DNA of 64,000 bases, taken from positions 10,457,501 to 10,521,500 of the forward strand of contig JAYKKM010000439.1 of NCBI GenBank assembly GCA_035772405.1, read 5' to 3'. Below the pieces are notes generated by a model, which was not told the DNA's origin, did no database searches, and saw nothing but the letters and a program-made list of their open reading frames with translations. Position 1 is the stretch's first letter, and every line of letters begins with the position of its first letter. Source of the DNA: Chrysogorgia sp. JL179-B06 (taxonomy: Eukaryota > Cnidaria > Anthozoa > Scleralcyonacea > Chrysogorgiidae). The position numbers were made by a program, and so were the translations under genes. Below are positions 52,801-62,745 of the stretch, piece by piece.

Positions 52801-55689
52801 GGAAATACCTATTTTAGTTTAGGAGAGTATCAAAAAGCCATCGACTATCACAAGAGAGGTTTACAAATTAGCACTGAAATTGGAGATCGGTCAGGAATAG
52901 CAAATAACAATAGAAATTTAGGAAATGCCTATGATAGTTTAGGAGAGTATAAAAAAGCCATCGACTATTACAAGAAAGGTTTACAAATTAGCACTGAAAT
53001 TGGAGATCGGTCAGGAATAGCAACTAACAATGGAAATTTAGGAAATACCTATTTTAGTTTAGGAGAGTATCAAAAAGCCATCGACTATCACAAGAGAGGT
53101 TTACAAATTAGCACTGAAATTGGAGATCGGTCAGGAATAGCAACTAACAATGGAAATTTAGGAAATGCCTATCGTAGTTTAGGAGAGTATCAAAAAGCCA
53201 TCGACTATCACAAGAGAGGTTTACAAATTAGCACTGAAATTGGAGATCGGTCAGGAATAGCAAATAATAATGGAAATTTAGGAAATGCCTATCATAGTTT
53301 AGGAGAGTATAAAAAAGCCATCGACTATCACAAGAAAGGTTTACAAATTAGCACTGAAATTGGAGATCGGTCAGGAATAGCAAGTAACAATGGAAATTTA
53401 GGAAATGCCTATTTTAGATTAGGAGAGTATAAAAAAGCCATCGACTATCACAAGAAAGGTTTACAAATTAGCACTGAAATTGGATATCGGTCAGGAATAG
53501 CAAGTGACAATGGAAATTTAGGAAATGCCTATTTTAGATTAGGAGACTATAAAAAAGCCATCGACTATTACAAGAAAGGTTTACAAATTAGCACTGAAAT
53601 TGGAGTTCGGTCAGGAATAGCAAGTAACAATGTAAATTTAGGAAATGCCTATCTTAGTTTAGGAGAGTATAAAAAAGCCATCGACTATTACAAGAAAGGT
53701 TTACAAATTAGCACTGAAATTGGAGATCGGTCAGGAATAGCAAGTAACAATGGAAATTTAGGAAATGCCTATTTTAGTTTAGGAGAGTATCAAAAAGCCA
53801 TCGACTATCACAAGAGAGGTTTACAAATTAGCACTGAAATTGGAGATCGGTCAGGAATAGCAAATAAAAATGTAAATTTAGGAAATGTCTATACTAATTT
53901 AGGAGAGTATCATAAAGCCATCGACCATTACAAGAGAGGTTTACAAATTAGCACTGAAATTGGGGATCGGTCAGAAATAGGAAATATCAATGGAAATTTA
54001 GGTTCTTGTTACTTCGTACAAGGTTACTTAAATGTTGACAACGAGGAAGCTGTCAGCATATTTCAACAAGCTGCAGGTTATTTACAGGAATCTGTTAGGT
54101 ATAATGATAAGATTTTTTCAGGTTTGACTGTTGATGAAAATAAGATATCGTTCACAAAAGTATGCTATAAAGCGCATAAATTATTAATGTGTTGTTTTAT
54201 TTCTCTGAAGCGTATTGATGCCGCGTTGTTAGTTATTGATCTCGGAAAGGCCAAGGCACTGCATGCCTTTTTGGAGAAACAAAATAAATCAGAGAATGAT
54301 ATCATGTCAGATTATACACACAAGACATGGGAAAGAATTGATGACAACGAAGAAAAGATGCAAACAAAAGAAATCGAGAATATTCTAGATCTAAAAACAA
54401 ATAATTCGACTGTTTTACTTTTCTCTTTTAACATTTGTGAGTATTTGAATATTTGGGTTGTAAATGGTGAAGATGACATCAAACTCGACATTAGTTCAGA
54501 AATTAAAGATATGAATTCAACTGAAGAATACATTTATGATAACTTAAAGAAGTTACTTCAGTTCTTTTTTGTAGATTTAAAGCGAGATTCCTCCTTTAAC
54601 AAACTAGATTCAGATTCCATTTCTAATGAGCAAATGATCATGCCTACACAATTGGTGAGAAAGTTAGTAAATGTCGAAACTAACAGCAAATTCCAAAGGA
54701 CGCCTTGCCCAAAACATCAGTCAGGCGATAACATACATGTACCTGAAACTCCTGAGAATATTTTACGGAATTTATATAGAGTATTAATAGAACCAGTTAA
54801 AGATTTGATTAAAGGAACCAAACTGGTTATTGTTCCTGATAAATTTTTATTTTTCTTGCCATTTTGTGCATTACTTGATGAAAATGGCTGCCAGTTATCA
54901 GAAAATTACGGTATTGAAATTACGCCTTCGTTGCACACTCTAGTGTCCAGCATCACACGATCACGTGACTCTAGTCTTGGTTTTGCTTTGTTCGTTGGTA
55001 ATCCTACCGTAGGAAAAATTAGTTTTGGTGGAAAGAATATTGAGCCGAGTGTGTTACCTAACGCCGCAGAAGAAGTTAAATGTCTTGCACCATTGTTTGA
55101 AGCTCAACCCTTAGTGGAGGGTGAAGCAACAAAAGAGAGAGTGTTGAGATATATCAATGGAGCTAGCATAATCCATATTGCTGCTCATGGAGAATCAGAG
55201 CGAGGACAAATCTTTCTTTCCCCCAGCCGTAATGTTACAGAACAAAGCTCGCCTCTCCCAAAAGAAGATTCCTATCTTCTGAAACAGCAAGATATTATGA
55301 AAATTGGCATAAATGCTCGCTTAGTTGTTTTAAGTTGTTGTCATACTGGAAAAGGGAAAATTTCTTGCGAAGGTGTCGTTGGTTTAACTCGTGCGTTTCT
55401 TGCTGCTGGCGCTCGTTCAGTCCTTGCAACACTCTGGCGCATTCACGATGAAGCAACAAACGAATTCATGAAGATTTTCTATGATAAAATATGCAATGAA
55501 ATTTCGGTTTGTGAGGCTTTACGGACCACAATGAAGATGTTTCACAGACACAAAAATGAAGAGTTTCGCTCGTTTGAGACTTGGGCTCCATTTACCATCT
55601 ACGGAGAAGACGTGAGGTTTACAAAAGATGATATCGAAGAAATAAAAGGAAAATCGCGTGAATTTAACGATACAATAAAATCAATTTAA
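49759..55689 (+). CDS. TPR-CHAT protein (TTC28-like), two coding exons, ~1273 aa
   Basis: Exon 1 (49759-49806, MASAQERFDSQKIRDE) ends GAA|GTAAGT and joins exon 2 at TTTCATGACACAG|ATATTT (51916), in phase, giving ...RDE|IFQTRNIDIWMAIMF. The TPR array (14 units of 40 residues, about 151-711) is an LGN/NPHP3-type protein-binding solenoid. The C-terminal CHAT domain (about 940-1250) is a caspase-like fold of the separase/gingipain clan. It has PDKFLFFLPFCALL, IIHIAAHGESERG with His 1107, and VVLSCCHTGKG with Cys 1158 as the likely dyad, then GLTRAFLAAGARSVLATLWR. TTC28-like proteins are large and multiplied in cnidarians (known). Substrate and function are not known. The alternative acceptor CCTGCAG| at 51868 would shift the frame to an early stop. 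Confidence 0.88.
49936..50016 (-). repeat. tRNA-like sequence in intron 1, SINE head
   Basis: Minus strand: box A TAGCTCAAAGG, a perfect 5-bp anticodon stem CCGAA/TTCGG with loop ACGTTGA, and box B GGTTTGATTCC. The loop has C at position 33 and the acceptor stem is imperfect, so it is a SINE head and not a working tRNA. Confidence 0.6.
50126..50580. mobile_element. hAT MITE with GC-rich ends and 8-bp target duplication
   Basis: CTCTGAAC flanks both sides (50118-50125 and 50581-50588). The ends CAGTGCTCGACCGGGG and CCCCGGTCGACCACTG are inverted repeats, followed on each side by CCCCGGCCCCGGCCAAAAT arrays. The core is AT-rich. It lies in intron 1 of the TPR-CHAT gene. Confidence 0.93.
50590..51915. 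other. Intron 1 of the TPR-CHAT gene, remainder
   Basis: AT-rich, no further repeat family recognised. A loose duplication CAGCCTTTTTTCTC / TAGCCTTTTTTCTC lies at about 51170 and 51212. Confidence 0.5.
51916..55689 (+). CDS. TPR-CHAT gene, exon 2
   Basis: The frame is also open upstream to an in-frame ATG at 51883, but that stretch (MGLIMFCFMT) coincides with the pyrimidine-rich part of the acceptor and is probably intron. The exon ends at TAA (55687-55689). No AATAAA is obvious in the next few hundred bases. Confidence 0.85.
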   Translation: MFQTRNIDIWMAIMFIVETIKILIEKERKSDFVFIADGSIEILQGNLILKKQLLFSIIDINMEPLELLKYYLAFEKLLNDSINEKEIRMGILVKIGNAYNFSSDYKKAIEYTLIAENIAHELKNNSRKASCCTTLGNAYFSLGEHQKAIDYHKKGLQISTEIGDRSGIARNNGNLGNAYLSLGEYQKAIEYYKRGLQTSTEIGDRSGIANNNGNLGNAYHSLGEYQKAIEYYKKGLQISTEIGDRSGIANNNGNLGNAYHSLGEYKKAIDYYKKGLQISTEIGDRSGIATNNGNLGNTYFSLGEYQKAIDYHKRGLQISTEIGDRSGIANNNRNLGNAYDSLGEYKKAIDYYKKGLQISTEIGDRSGIATNNGNLGNTYFSLGEYQKAIDYHKRGLQISTEIGDRSGIATNNGNLGNAYRSLGEYQKAIDYHKRGLQISTEIGDRSGIANNNGNLGNAYHSLGEYKKAIDYHKKGLQISTEIGDRSGIASNNGNLGNAYFRLGEYKKAIDYHKKGLQISTEIGYRSGIASDNGNLGNAYFRLGDYKKAIDYYKKGLQISTEIGVRSGIASNNVNLGNAYLSLGEYKKAIDYYKKGLQISTEIGDRSGIASNNGNLGNAYFSLGEYQKAIDYHKRGLQISTEIGDRSGIANKNVNLGNVYTNLGEYHKAIDHYKRGLQISTEIGDRSEIGNINGNLGSCYFVQGYLNVDNEEAVSIFQQAAGYLQESVRYNDKIFSGLTVDENKISFTKVCYKAHKLLMCCFISLKRIDAALLVIDLGKAKALHAFLEKQNKSENDIMSDYTHKTWERIDDNEEKMQTKEIENILDLKTNNSTVLLFSFNICEYLNIWVVNGEDDIKLDISSEIKDMNSTEEYIYDNLKKLLQFFFVDLKRDSSFNKLDSDSISNEQMIMPTQLVRKLVNVETNSKFQRTPCPKHQSGDNIHVPETPENILRNLYRVLIEPVKDLIKGTKLVIVPDKFLFFLPFCALLDENGCQLSENYGIEITPSLHTLVSSITRSRDSSLGFALFVGNPTVGKISFGGKNIEPSVLPNAAEEVKCLAPLFEAQPLVEGEATKERVLRYINGASIIHIAAHGESERGQIFLSPSRNVTEQSSPLPKEDSYLLKQQDIMKIGINARLVVLSCCHTGKGKISCEGVVGLTRAFLAAGARSVLATLWRIHDEATNEFMKIFYDKICNEISVCEALRTTMKMFHRHKNEEFRSFETWAPFTIYGEDVRFTKDDIEEIKGKSREFNDTIKSI
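52318..53997 (+). repeat. Fourteen tandem 120-bp TPR units
   Basis: Each unit encodes 40 residues such as NLGNAYLSLGEYQKAIEYYK, then RGLQISTEIGDRSGIANNNG. Units are almost identical at the DNA level, differing mainly at four to eight positions (YRS/YHS/YFS, EYQ/EYK, YHK/YYK, R/K, ANN/ATN/ASN). This implies recent expansion or gene conversion. First and last units are the most diverged. Confidence 0.97.
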
Positions 55690-56575
55690 CTTTGAAATCA
55701 ATCAAGTGGATGATGGTATTGCGAAATGATGTTGCTGTTACTGTGATTGGACGTATTTTTAGAAAGTTAGTTCGACCTCAATAATGATTAGTGTTTGATA
55801 ATAGCTTAACTTGATGGCATCTAAGTTTTGGAACATTTTTCTACGTAGTTATGTTAACTCATTAAGATTTAAATACTTATTACTATTGTAGATTTGTTAG
55901 TACTTTTCATTGTATTTTAACACTGCCCAAGGAGCACTCTATCATTATTTGGACTTTTCGCAGTTGACAAATGCAGAGTATGAAGGTGATTTAGACAACA
56001 AAATTAGTGACAATTTCATCTTGCACTATCTGTGTAAAAAGGTTCATTTGATTCTGACACATATTAACTGAGCTATACATGTAGTTAATTTAAACATTCA
56101 CTACCAAACTAACATGAAAACATCAACGCAATGCAACGTTATCTTGTGTTGTTAGAATAACGAATATGAGACAACAAACTCAAGTGGAGATTAAGAATAA
56201 TTGTTATATAGCTCTATTTTTCGTTGCATGAGACACGCTTTCGTTGGTCACATGACATGTTAACATTGTTCCCCTCGTGCGCACGTGATGAGCTCGTGAC
56301 ATGGTGACGCAATGTTTGTTTACTTTAAAATTCCCAATCCCGCGTGTAACATCTTTCGCTTCCCAATCCGCTGCGTTGACAAATGTTTATTTTTTCTGCT
56401 GTTCTTTTACAATACCTTTTTTGCTATATAACATATTACTTAATATATGACTAAGTGATTAAGTGTTCAGTCATTAAGTCTCTCGATATTGAAGAAACTA
56501 GACTTCAGTATCGAAATATTACATATAGAGTAAGTAGAGCGTTGGACTTAATAAGCCGAAGGTCATTATATATAT
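55690..56575. other. Downstream flank of the TPR-CHAT gene
   Basis: AT-rich. The stretch at about 55720-55870 (TTAGTTCGACCTCAATAATGA, then ATAGCTTAACTTGATGGC) is repeated at about 56930-57050, so part of the 3' flank is duplicated 1.2 kb downstream. Confidence 0.6.
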
Positions 56576-56589
56576 AATGCAAAGCTCAC

Positions 56590-56770
56590 TATCATTGTGG
56601 CTGTTTGAGCACTCTGGCCCCATATCACTTCATGCTCTCTGGATGCGCAAGTCACTATATTACTGTCCCACATGCAGTTGTCACAATGACGATTGCGTGG
56701 GTTGTATAAGTACGGATTGTTCCATAACTGCACTGATGAGCTGTAGTACAGCGAAACACAGATGGAATAT
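56590..56770 (+). repeat. Penelope-like terminal-repeat remnant with hammerhead-like core
   Basis: TTTGAGCACTCTGGCCCCAT, then TGCTCTCTGGATGCGCA and GTTGTCAC, matches the segment at 62575-62735. It ends in CTGATGAG-CTGTAGTACAG-CGAAAC. Confidence 0.7.
56728..56759 (+). ncRNA. Hammerhead ribozyme-like motif (degenerate cleavage side)
   Basis: CTGATGA (56733-56739), a 5-bp stem II GCTGT/ACAGC with a 3-base loop AGT, and GAAAC (56753-56757) are all intact. The upstream ACTGCA could form stem I. After GAAACAC the expected GTGTC cleavage segment is replaced by AGATGG, so self-cleavage is unlikely here. Compare the copy at 62698. Confidence 0.6.
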
Positions 56771-56799
56771 TAACATGTTATTGAATAATAGTTGATTTT

Positions 56800-57595
56800 A
56801 GCTAGCTAGTTATGTTGTAGATGATGATAAGAAATATATCAGATTTTCCTTTTCTCAGTTCAGCTTTGATGGCGAGGAAAACGTTATGTTGGTGGTTGGA
56901 CACATTTTATAGGAAAGTAAATAATAGTGAAATAGATTCCTTAATTCGACCTCAATAATGAACAGAGTTTGAAAATAGCTTAGCTTGATGGCTTCCTAAG
57001 ATTTTGCAGCATTTTTAATCATATAAAGGTATGTTAACTCATTAAGACTAAATTGAAACTGAGACACTCGTGATTTGAATCTGTTTTACAGTCGGGCAAA
57101 AACATCGTATACTACTATTTAAAATTAGCCCAGTTGAGAAATTAAGAGCTCTCAATAATGTATCACACAAGCCAGAGACTTAATATAGTCACCATTTTAA
57201 TCAAGGTATATATCACGCATGGTTCGTTGTAAATGGTATCGTTCATAAATCTTATGTTCGTTGATAAATTTTATGATGAATCTTACGTCTTTTTAAAAAC
57301 TAACATTTTAGGGCAACTTACATTTGCACATACTGAAAGTTGTGTTAACTAAGGAATCAATATACTACTTAAACTATGTTAAAACCAAGTTTAATTCCAA
57401 TCCTTAAAAGTACCACTTATATGAGATCGATAAAAACTACAAGATTTCTGAATAGATAAACCTTATCAATCGATAGTCACAGCTTATTGAGACATACATG
57501 TACGTTTACATGCATAAATCTTAATACGTCGGTCAGGTTATTCAAAAGCTAATTAGCACTTACCTTCGATTAATATCTAATATATTGTTTCAGTA
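56800..57595. other. No gene recognised
   Basis: Includes the second copy of the TPR-CHAT 3' flank duplication (about 56930-57050); otherwise AT-rich. Confidence 0.45.
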
Positions 57596-57599
57596 TTAT

Positions 57600-57795
57600 A
57601 TATGTTGACTTGTTTTAAAAAGAAACTTGTTTTTATAGAAACTTGTTTTAATAGAGACTTGTTTTAAAAAGAAACTTATTTTTATAGAAACTTGTTTTAA
57701 TAGAAACGTGTTTTAATAGAAACTTGTTTTAATAGAAAATTGTTTTAAAAAGAAATTTGTTTTTATAGAAACTTGTTTTTATAGAAACTTTTTCT
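57600..57795 (+). repeat. Minisatellite of AGAAACTTGTTTTAAT units
   Basis: About eleven units of 14-17 bp, with variants ending TTTTTAT or TTTTAAAA. Confidence 0.88.
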
Positions 57796-58031
57796 ATTTT
57801 TTCTATGAGAAAATTCCAGAATTTTATTCAGTTGTCCGGGGTTAAGCTAATCACCTTTTGAATATCCGAGACCATTGTCTATAATAGACACTTAATTCCC
57901 ATCTATTTCTTAGTTCTCTGGTCCTTCTTTTATTTTTTAAACAGCACAACGATTATGATTTCTGTGTTTTTTAAAATCAACAACATGTTTTACGAAAATA
58001 CTTTTTTCAGCTATTTCAATGACTATTTTAA

Positions 58032-58548
58032 AGTGCCCATGTGATCAAATTTTTGGTATCCCAAATTTTTACATATTTGTAAAGAACATGGTGTTCTTAC
58101 TTAATTTGCCAAATTTCAAGTAATTGCGAGCATGCGAAGTCGCCTATTCAGACTGTTTTTATTCGAGATTATACGGCCGCCATTACTCGAACATGTTCCG
58201 AACGATTAGGTTGCAATTAGAAGAAGTGAAGACTCAACATGTGGCTAGCTGTGTATGAATATAAAGCTACTTGGGGAAAACTTTCTATTGTAACTTGTCG
58301 TATAATTTCCATAAAGCTTGTCACGTGTTGAGATTTTGATGTCATACTCACATACTCTGATATGGAATCGTGGGCTCGTCTGGAACAACTTTTGAGCAAT
58401 GGCAGACAAAATTTGGGCGATTTTGGAGGTTAAATTTCTTGTGATAGAATGTTTGTTATTCATTTTTTGGCAAATGCGAACATTTATTAACCTAAAATGA
58501 TTTTAAATGTTAGGAAACGTAAATGTGATATTTCGTCGCAGAGGCACT
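58032..58548. mobile_element. TTAA-flanked element, ends AGTGCC
   Basis: TTAA at 58028-58031 and 58549-58552; ends AGTGCCC and GGCACT. Long inverted pairing is weak, so it is older than or different from the copy at 13145. No transposase. Confidence 0.6.
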
Positions 58549-58589
58549 TTAAAATATAATTAAAAGTACGAATAAAAAATTGCCTGATG

Positions 58590-58765
58590 CTAAAATAGTG
58601 GATATAAGATCTAATGTTTCGAGCGAAAACCATTCGGCATCAGAGAGTGAAACGAAGGTTATTGATTAGTGAGTGAAACGCGTGGCCTTCGTTCGAGAGT
58701 GAAAGGCCTTTGTCAAAGAGTGAAAGAAGGGCCTTCGTCAGAGAGAGAAAGGCCTTCACTCGAAG
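58590..58765. repeat. Tandem copies of the TTCGTCAGAGAGTGAAA repeat
   Basis: GGCCTTCGTC.GAGAGTGAAA(GG) variants occur about five times, preceded by TCTAATGTTTCGAGCGAAAA, related to the pair at 15651-15936. Confidence 0.75.
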
Positions 58766-59318
58766 TGTTTACTTTTTTAATTACCATTTCGGCAGTACAC
58801 CAACCTTTTAGCCTTTTTCAATAGTGTTTTAACACTGCCTATGCAGCACAAAGGTGTTTGATAAGTCAATGTTTTTACTATCGCATCGAACAGAAACTAT
58901 TCAATGATAAGCTAGTACCAGAGTCAAAACCATTGTGCTCTTTATTTTAATGAAAGGACGTTTAAACTTCACGTTGGAACAGCGAATGGCAAACAGCATG
59001 AAAATGTAAAATTGTTGTTATAAGAATAGAAGAAGATAAGGAACTTTTTACGTAAAAACAAAACATGAAATAACCCTCACAGGTGGCTGTAAAAACTCTA
59101 CTAACAAAATCAACTCTGCCGTTTCCCATTTGCTCTCCAACATGAAGATTAAACTCTCCAATATTATACCTTTTAGTAAAAATTACGTACGTAGTAAGCT
59201 AATGCAAATGCTGCAATCTGATTGGCTACGCTACTCGTTATCTAACTGTCGTTATAATATAGACATCCACTAGATTTGAGCTTTTTGTAAATATTAATAT
59301 GTACTTTATCAATGTCAT
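58766..59318. other. No gene recognised
   Basis: Begins with the dispersed fragment GGCAGTACACCAACCTTTTA; otherwise AT-rich. Confidence 0.4.
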
Positions 59319-59322
59319 TTAA

Positions 59323-59821
59323 AGTGCATATGCAATGAAAAATTCAGTTGTAAAAATTCAGTTTTGTTTGAAAGAACTTTTAAACTATAAAGACTAAACC
59401 ATTTATAACTTTTTCATATTAACACTTCACTCTTGAGATATTAAGATTTGTCTAATATGTAAATGATCATACTTATGACATCAGAATTGCATAATGCTAT
59501 TGCAAAATTCTGCATATTTTTGCCATTATCACATGGAATCGTTTGATGATTTGCATATTTGATGTCATTGGATACATCCACGCACGTACACCTGCATTTC
59601 AAGTTATTCATTACATAATCTGAATGATATATAAGCGTTTTCAATAAGTTATTATGCAGTGTGATGTCATAAGTATGATCATAAGTGAGATATGAAAAAG
59701 TTGTAAATGGTTAGTCTTTATAGTTTCAAGAGTTCTTTCAAATATAACTGAATTATAGTTATATGATTGAGAGTTATATAACTGAGAGTTATATAACTGA
59801 ATTTTTCATTGCATAGGCACT
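59323..59821. mobile_element. TTAA-flanked MITE with long terminal inverted repeats
   Basis: TTAA at 59319-59322 and 59822-59825. AGTGCATATGCAATGAAAAA and TTTTTCATTGCATAGGCACT are inverted ends. Inner pairs such as AACTATAAAGACTAAACCAT / ATGGTTAGTCTTTATAGTTT extend the arms over 100 bases. An inner ATGATCATACTTATGACATC pairs again near 59670. Confidence 0.88.
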
Positions 59822-59829
59822 TTAAAGAC

Positions 59830-60815
59830 ATAACATATTGTATTAGTAATGTCAAACAAAATGGCCGAATGTTTTACTAAAGTGAATGAGCAAGAAATCA
59901 GGTATTTGCTTTGTAACATAGACCCATAGTTTATAATTGTTCTTTAGACATAATATAATGTAGACACAATATCTTTTAAATTTGCGGTAATACACATTGA
60001 AAAATTGTGTAGTTATTGAATAATACAAAATCATATCTAGCTGTTAGGTTTGATATTATTATCGACAGGCATAAGTACACTCAGTTTGGGTACAATTTGC
60101 AAAGAATATTCATTTGGTTGTTGTAATTTAGACAAACGAATATAATAATTTTTCAAAATATTTCAAAGGATAAACGCTGCTCTCTTCGATTATTCCTAAT
60201 TTCAGATATCTGTATCTAAGGTTTGAAACAATATGCATGACTGTGCCGTGTTTCTTATTGTTGTGATTCATCCCAGCTGTTTCGTCAGTCATACCAGGTG
60301 TTTTAACCTTTGGATAACGATACTCTACAACGAGAAAGGCCCGTACTTCGCTGGTGATTAAAAGTTAAGAACAGCTTATTCGCCGGCGTTTTTCATTACC
60401 ATTAATACATCTGGCTGAAGTGATAGTTCAAGATACGGCAGTTAATGAAACGCGAGGAGGGAGTTTTCAATTGGGAAAAAACGTCAAAAAATCTGGCCGA
60501 AACAAACAATGGATAATTTTTGAGAGTGAAGCTCATCGTGTTTAAAAAAGATTCTAACCAAAGATTCATTTTAATCATGCTTTTGGTATTTGAAATTTTG
60601 GATTTCTCTGTACGTGGTTCATCATTCTTGCATCAGTTGCTGACAGCATTATCACACGAAAGAAGAGATGTTGACCAACTAAAATGAACAGAAAGTGTCC
60701 CAAATGAACAATAAGAAAGATAAAAAGCAATTGCAGGACAAGCTGGAAATAAAAACTAATAACTTAACTACTCCTTTATGGTTGATGAAATGATAAACGC
60801 GAAAAGTTATGGAGT
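59830..60815. other. No gene recognised
   Basis: AT-rich, no long frame with coding character. Confidence 0.4.
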
Positions 60816-60818
60816 TAC

Positions 60819-60934
60819 CTGAAGTTCATCAAGAACAATACTTCGCGGTGATTTATTAATACTCAAAAATCTATTTTCTAATGAAAGAAGTTCACCATGG
60901 AACGTACTTCCCTCGACATTATTCTCGTCTGGAC
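60819..60934 (-). CDS. Possible internal exon of an unidentified minus-strand gene
   Basis: Minus strand: a good acceptor CTTGTTTCAG| before 60934 and donor CTTCAG|GTAACT after 60819 bound 116 bases. Only one frame is open: PDENNVEGSTFHGELLSLEN, then RFLSINKSPRSIVLDELQ. A second open stretch on the same strand near 60997-61055 (KEEFQLEPSDEENSVD) may belong to it but lacks a good acceptor. No family recognised. Confidence 0.35.
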
Positions 60935-62250
60935 CTGAAACAAGAAAGTTATTATATTGTATTGCGATATTATTTCTGGAACTATATACTTGCTGTCATA
61001 TCAACAGAATTTTCTTCATCGCTTGGTTCAAGCTGGAACTCTTCCTTGGTTTAATTAACCTTCATGGAAAGAAAAATGAAAAATGAACACGACTAGCTTA
61101 ATGACATTCAAATACTCGCCAAAACAACTTCATTCCAATAAAGGAAGAGACTTCATTTTAATTCATTTGTTGTCATAGGATATTTCAGACTATGCATGGA
61201 TATTGATGGTGAAGCATCACTTCAATTCAACTGTTGTCTTGAGTTAATTCATCTGGTTACTGATGGCGAAATATTCTTCAGTTCCTTTAGAATCTAAACG
61301 ACTTTCGTACGGTGTTATATTGTTTCAACACTTTGATGCAAATATCCTAATTCCAAATACTAATATTTTAGATTGTATATTTTAATAGGCGTTTCAATTC
61401 TTTTTAATAAATCGTACTTTCTATTTTTTTTGAATGATAAAGTATCTAATAAAATGGTGAAAGTATGAATTTGAATTTCTCTCATTTACAATTTAATCAC
61501 AATAATATTTTCTGCAAGTACCCATTAGTGTTACCGCAATTTCTGAACAATTATGGATTATTATGCACAATATTGGTAATTATGTATAACAGAAACTTGT
61601 GGCCATACTTCTTTAAGTTTTATGATATCTCAGGTGTGGTGTAATGTTATAATATGCCATCGTTGAAGGTATATCTCAAACAAACTTTTTAAACATTATA
61701 TATATATATATATATACCTCTGAACTTTATTAGTAATAGTTTATCATTTGTATTCTTCAATCTTCAGATGGTGTATTTTCTTTTCTTTTATTATTGTGTA
61801 CAAAACGTATAAAAATGCATTTAAAACTGTTGTGTCTACTGTCTTGATATGAATTAGCCTTGTTCTACCCCCCCCCCCCCCCCCCCCCCCGCCCTAGAGT
61901 TTCATCCTACCCCTGCGGAATTTTACCATCACTGGTCCCCAGACTTCACACGCCATGTATTTGTTGATCACAAATCGGAAAACGTTTCAGGTAGATTTTT
62001 AATGTTATCTCGGTCAATATTTAAAAGTTTTCAATTCTGAAAACAGATTTGGAATTATCAGATGCATACGTGCATACCCATCGCCAAAAAAAACCTGTTT
62101 ATGTACTTAGAAATTGTCGGTAATCAGGCGGCCACTTCGTCGTATATTATTTTGAACGTTTTCTCGGTCAATATTTAACCATTTTCAATTCTGAAAACAG
62201 TTTTTGGAATTACCGAGTCTAAATACATAACATACGCGTCCATTATATCA
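60935..62250. other. No gene recognised; poly-C run
   Basis: AT-rich, with a short TA tract at about 61699-61717 and 23 consecutive C at 61868-61890. CTCGGTCAATATTTAA.AGTTTTCAATTCTGAAAACAG is duplicated at about 62010 and 62163. Confidence 0.55.
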
Positions 62251-62745
62251 TGAGAACGTGGATACCCTTCATAAAAACCTGTTTATGCCATTCGTCAGAT
62301 CAAAAATCGCCAATGGCCGCTTCGCGTTGCTGCCCAAACGACTTTTTACTTCCTTATAAGGAGTTGATATTTACCAATTCACCATCATGGTTTCGACGTA
62401 TTTTAAAGCTTTGTTCAAATTTATTGCCACGACCAAATTGTTGTTCTGTTTGTGGAACAGAGAAACACGTGTCTGTAAATTGTACTATTACGCTACTTCA
62501 CTTCGGTGTTGTTGAGCACTCTGTGAAGTTGGTGTGGGTGTTAGCGATAATGCAACGCTTACTACCCTTGTGGTAGTTTGAGCACTATGGCGCTATACCG
62601 CTTCACGCTCTCTGGATGTGCGCATGACTGCTATTGTGCCACAAGCGGTTGTCACCGGCAATCGCTTGTGTATAATTAGTTCTCATTTTACCGATCAGCT
62701 ACATTGATGAGCTGTGGAAACGAAACACCGTGTCTGTAAGATTGT
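62250..62745 (+). repeat. Penelope-like terminal-repeat remnant, two nested copies
   Basis: The end phrase GAAACAC(C)GTGTCTGTAA.ATTGTACTAT occurs at 62463 and 62722, each time preceded by a hammerhead-like block. The second copy is followed directly by (TA)n. The layout resembles the hammerhead-bearing terminal repeats of Penelope-like retroelements. No RT is present. Confidence 0.6.
62698..62740 (+). ncRNA. Hammerhead ribozyme-like motif with cleavage side
   Basis: Order: stem I 5' strand TACA, TTGATGA (C3 changed to T), a shrunken stem II region GCTGTGGAAAC, GAAAC, CAC(C)GTG (stem III), TC as cleavage site, and TGTA completing stem I. This is the minimal type I layout. The core change and damaged stem II make it probably inactive. 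The block at 62445-62480 keeps GAAACACGTGTCTGTA but lacks CTGATGA. Confidence 0.55.
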
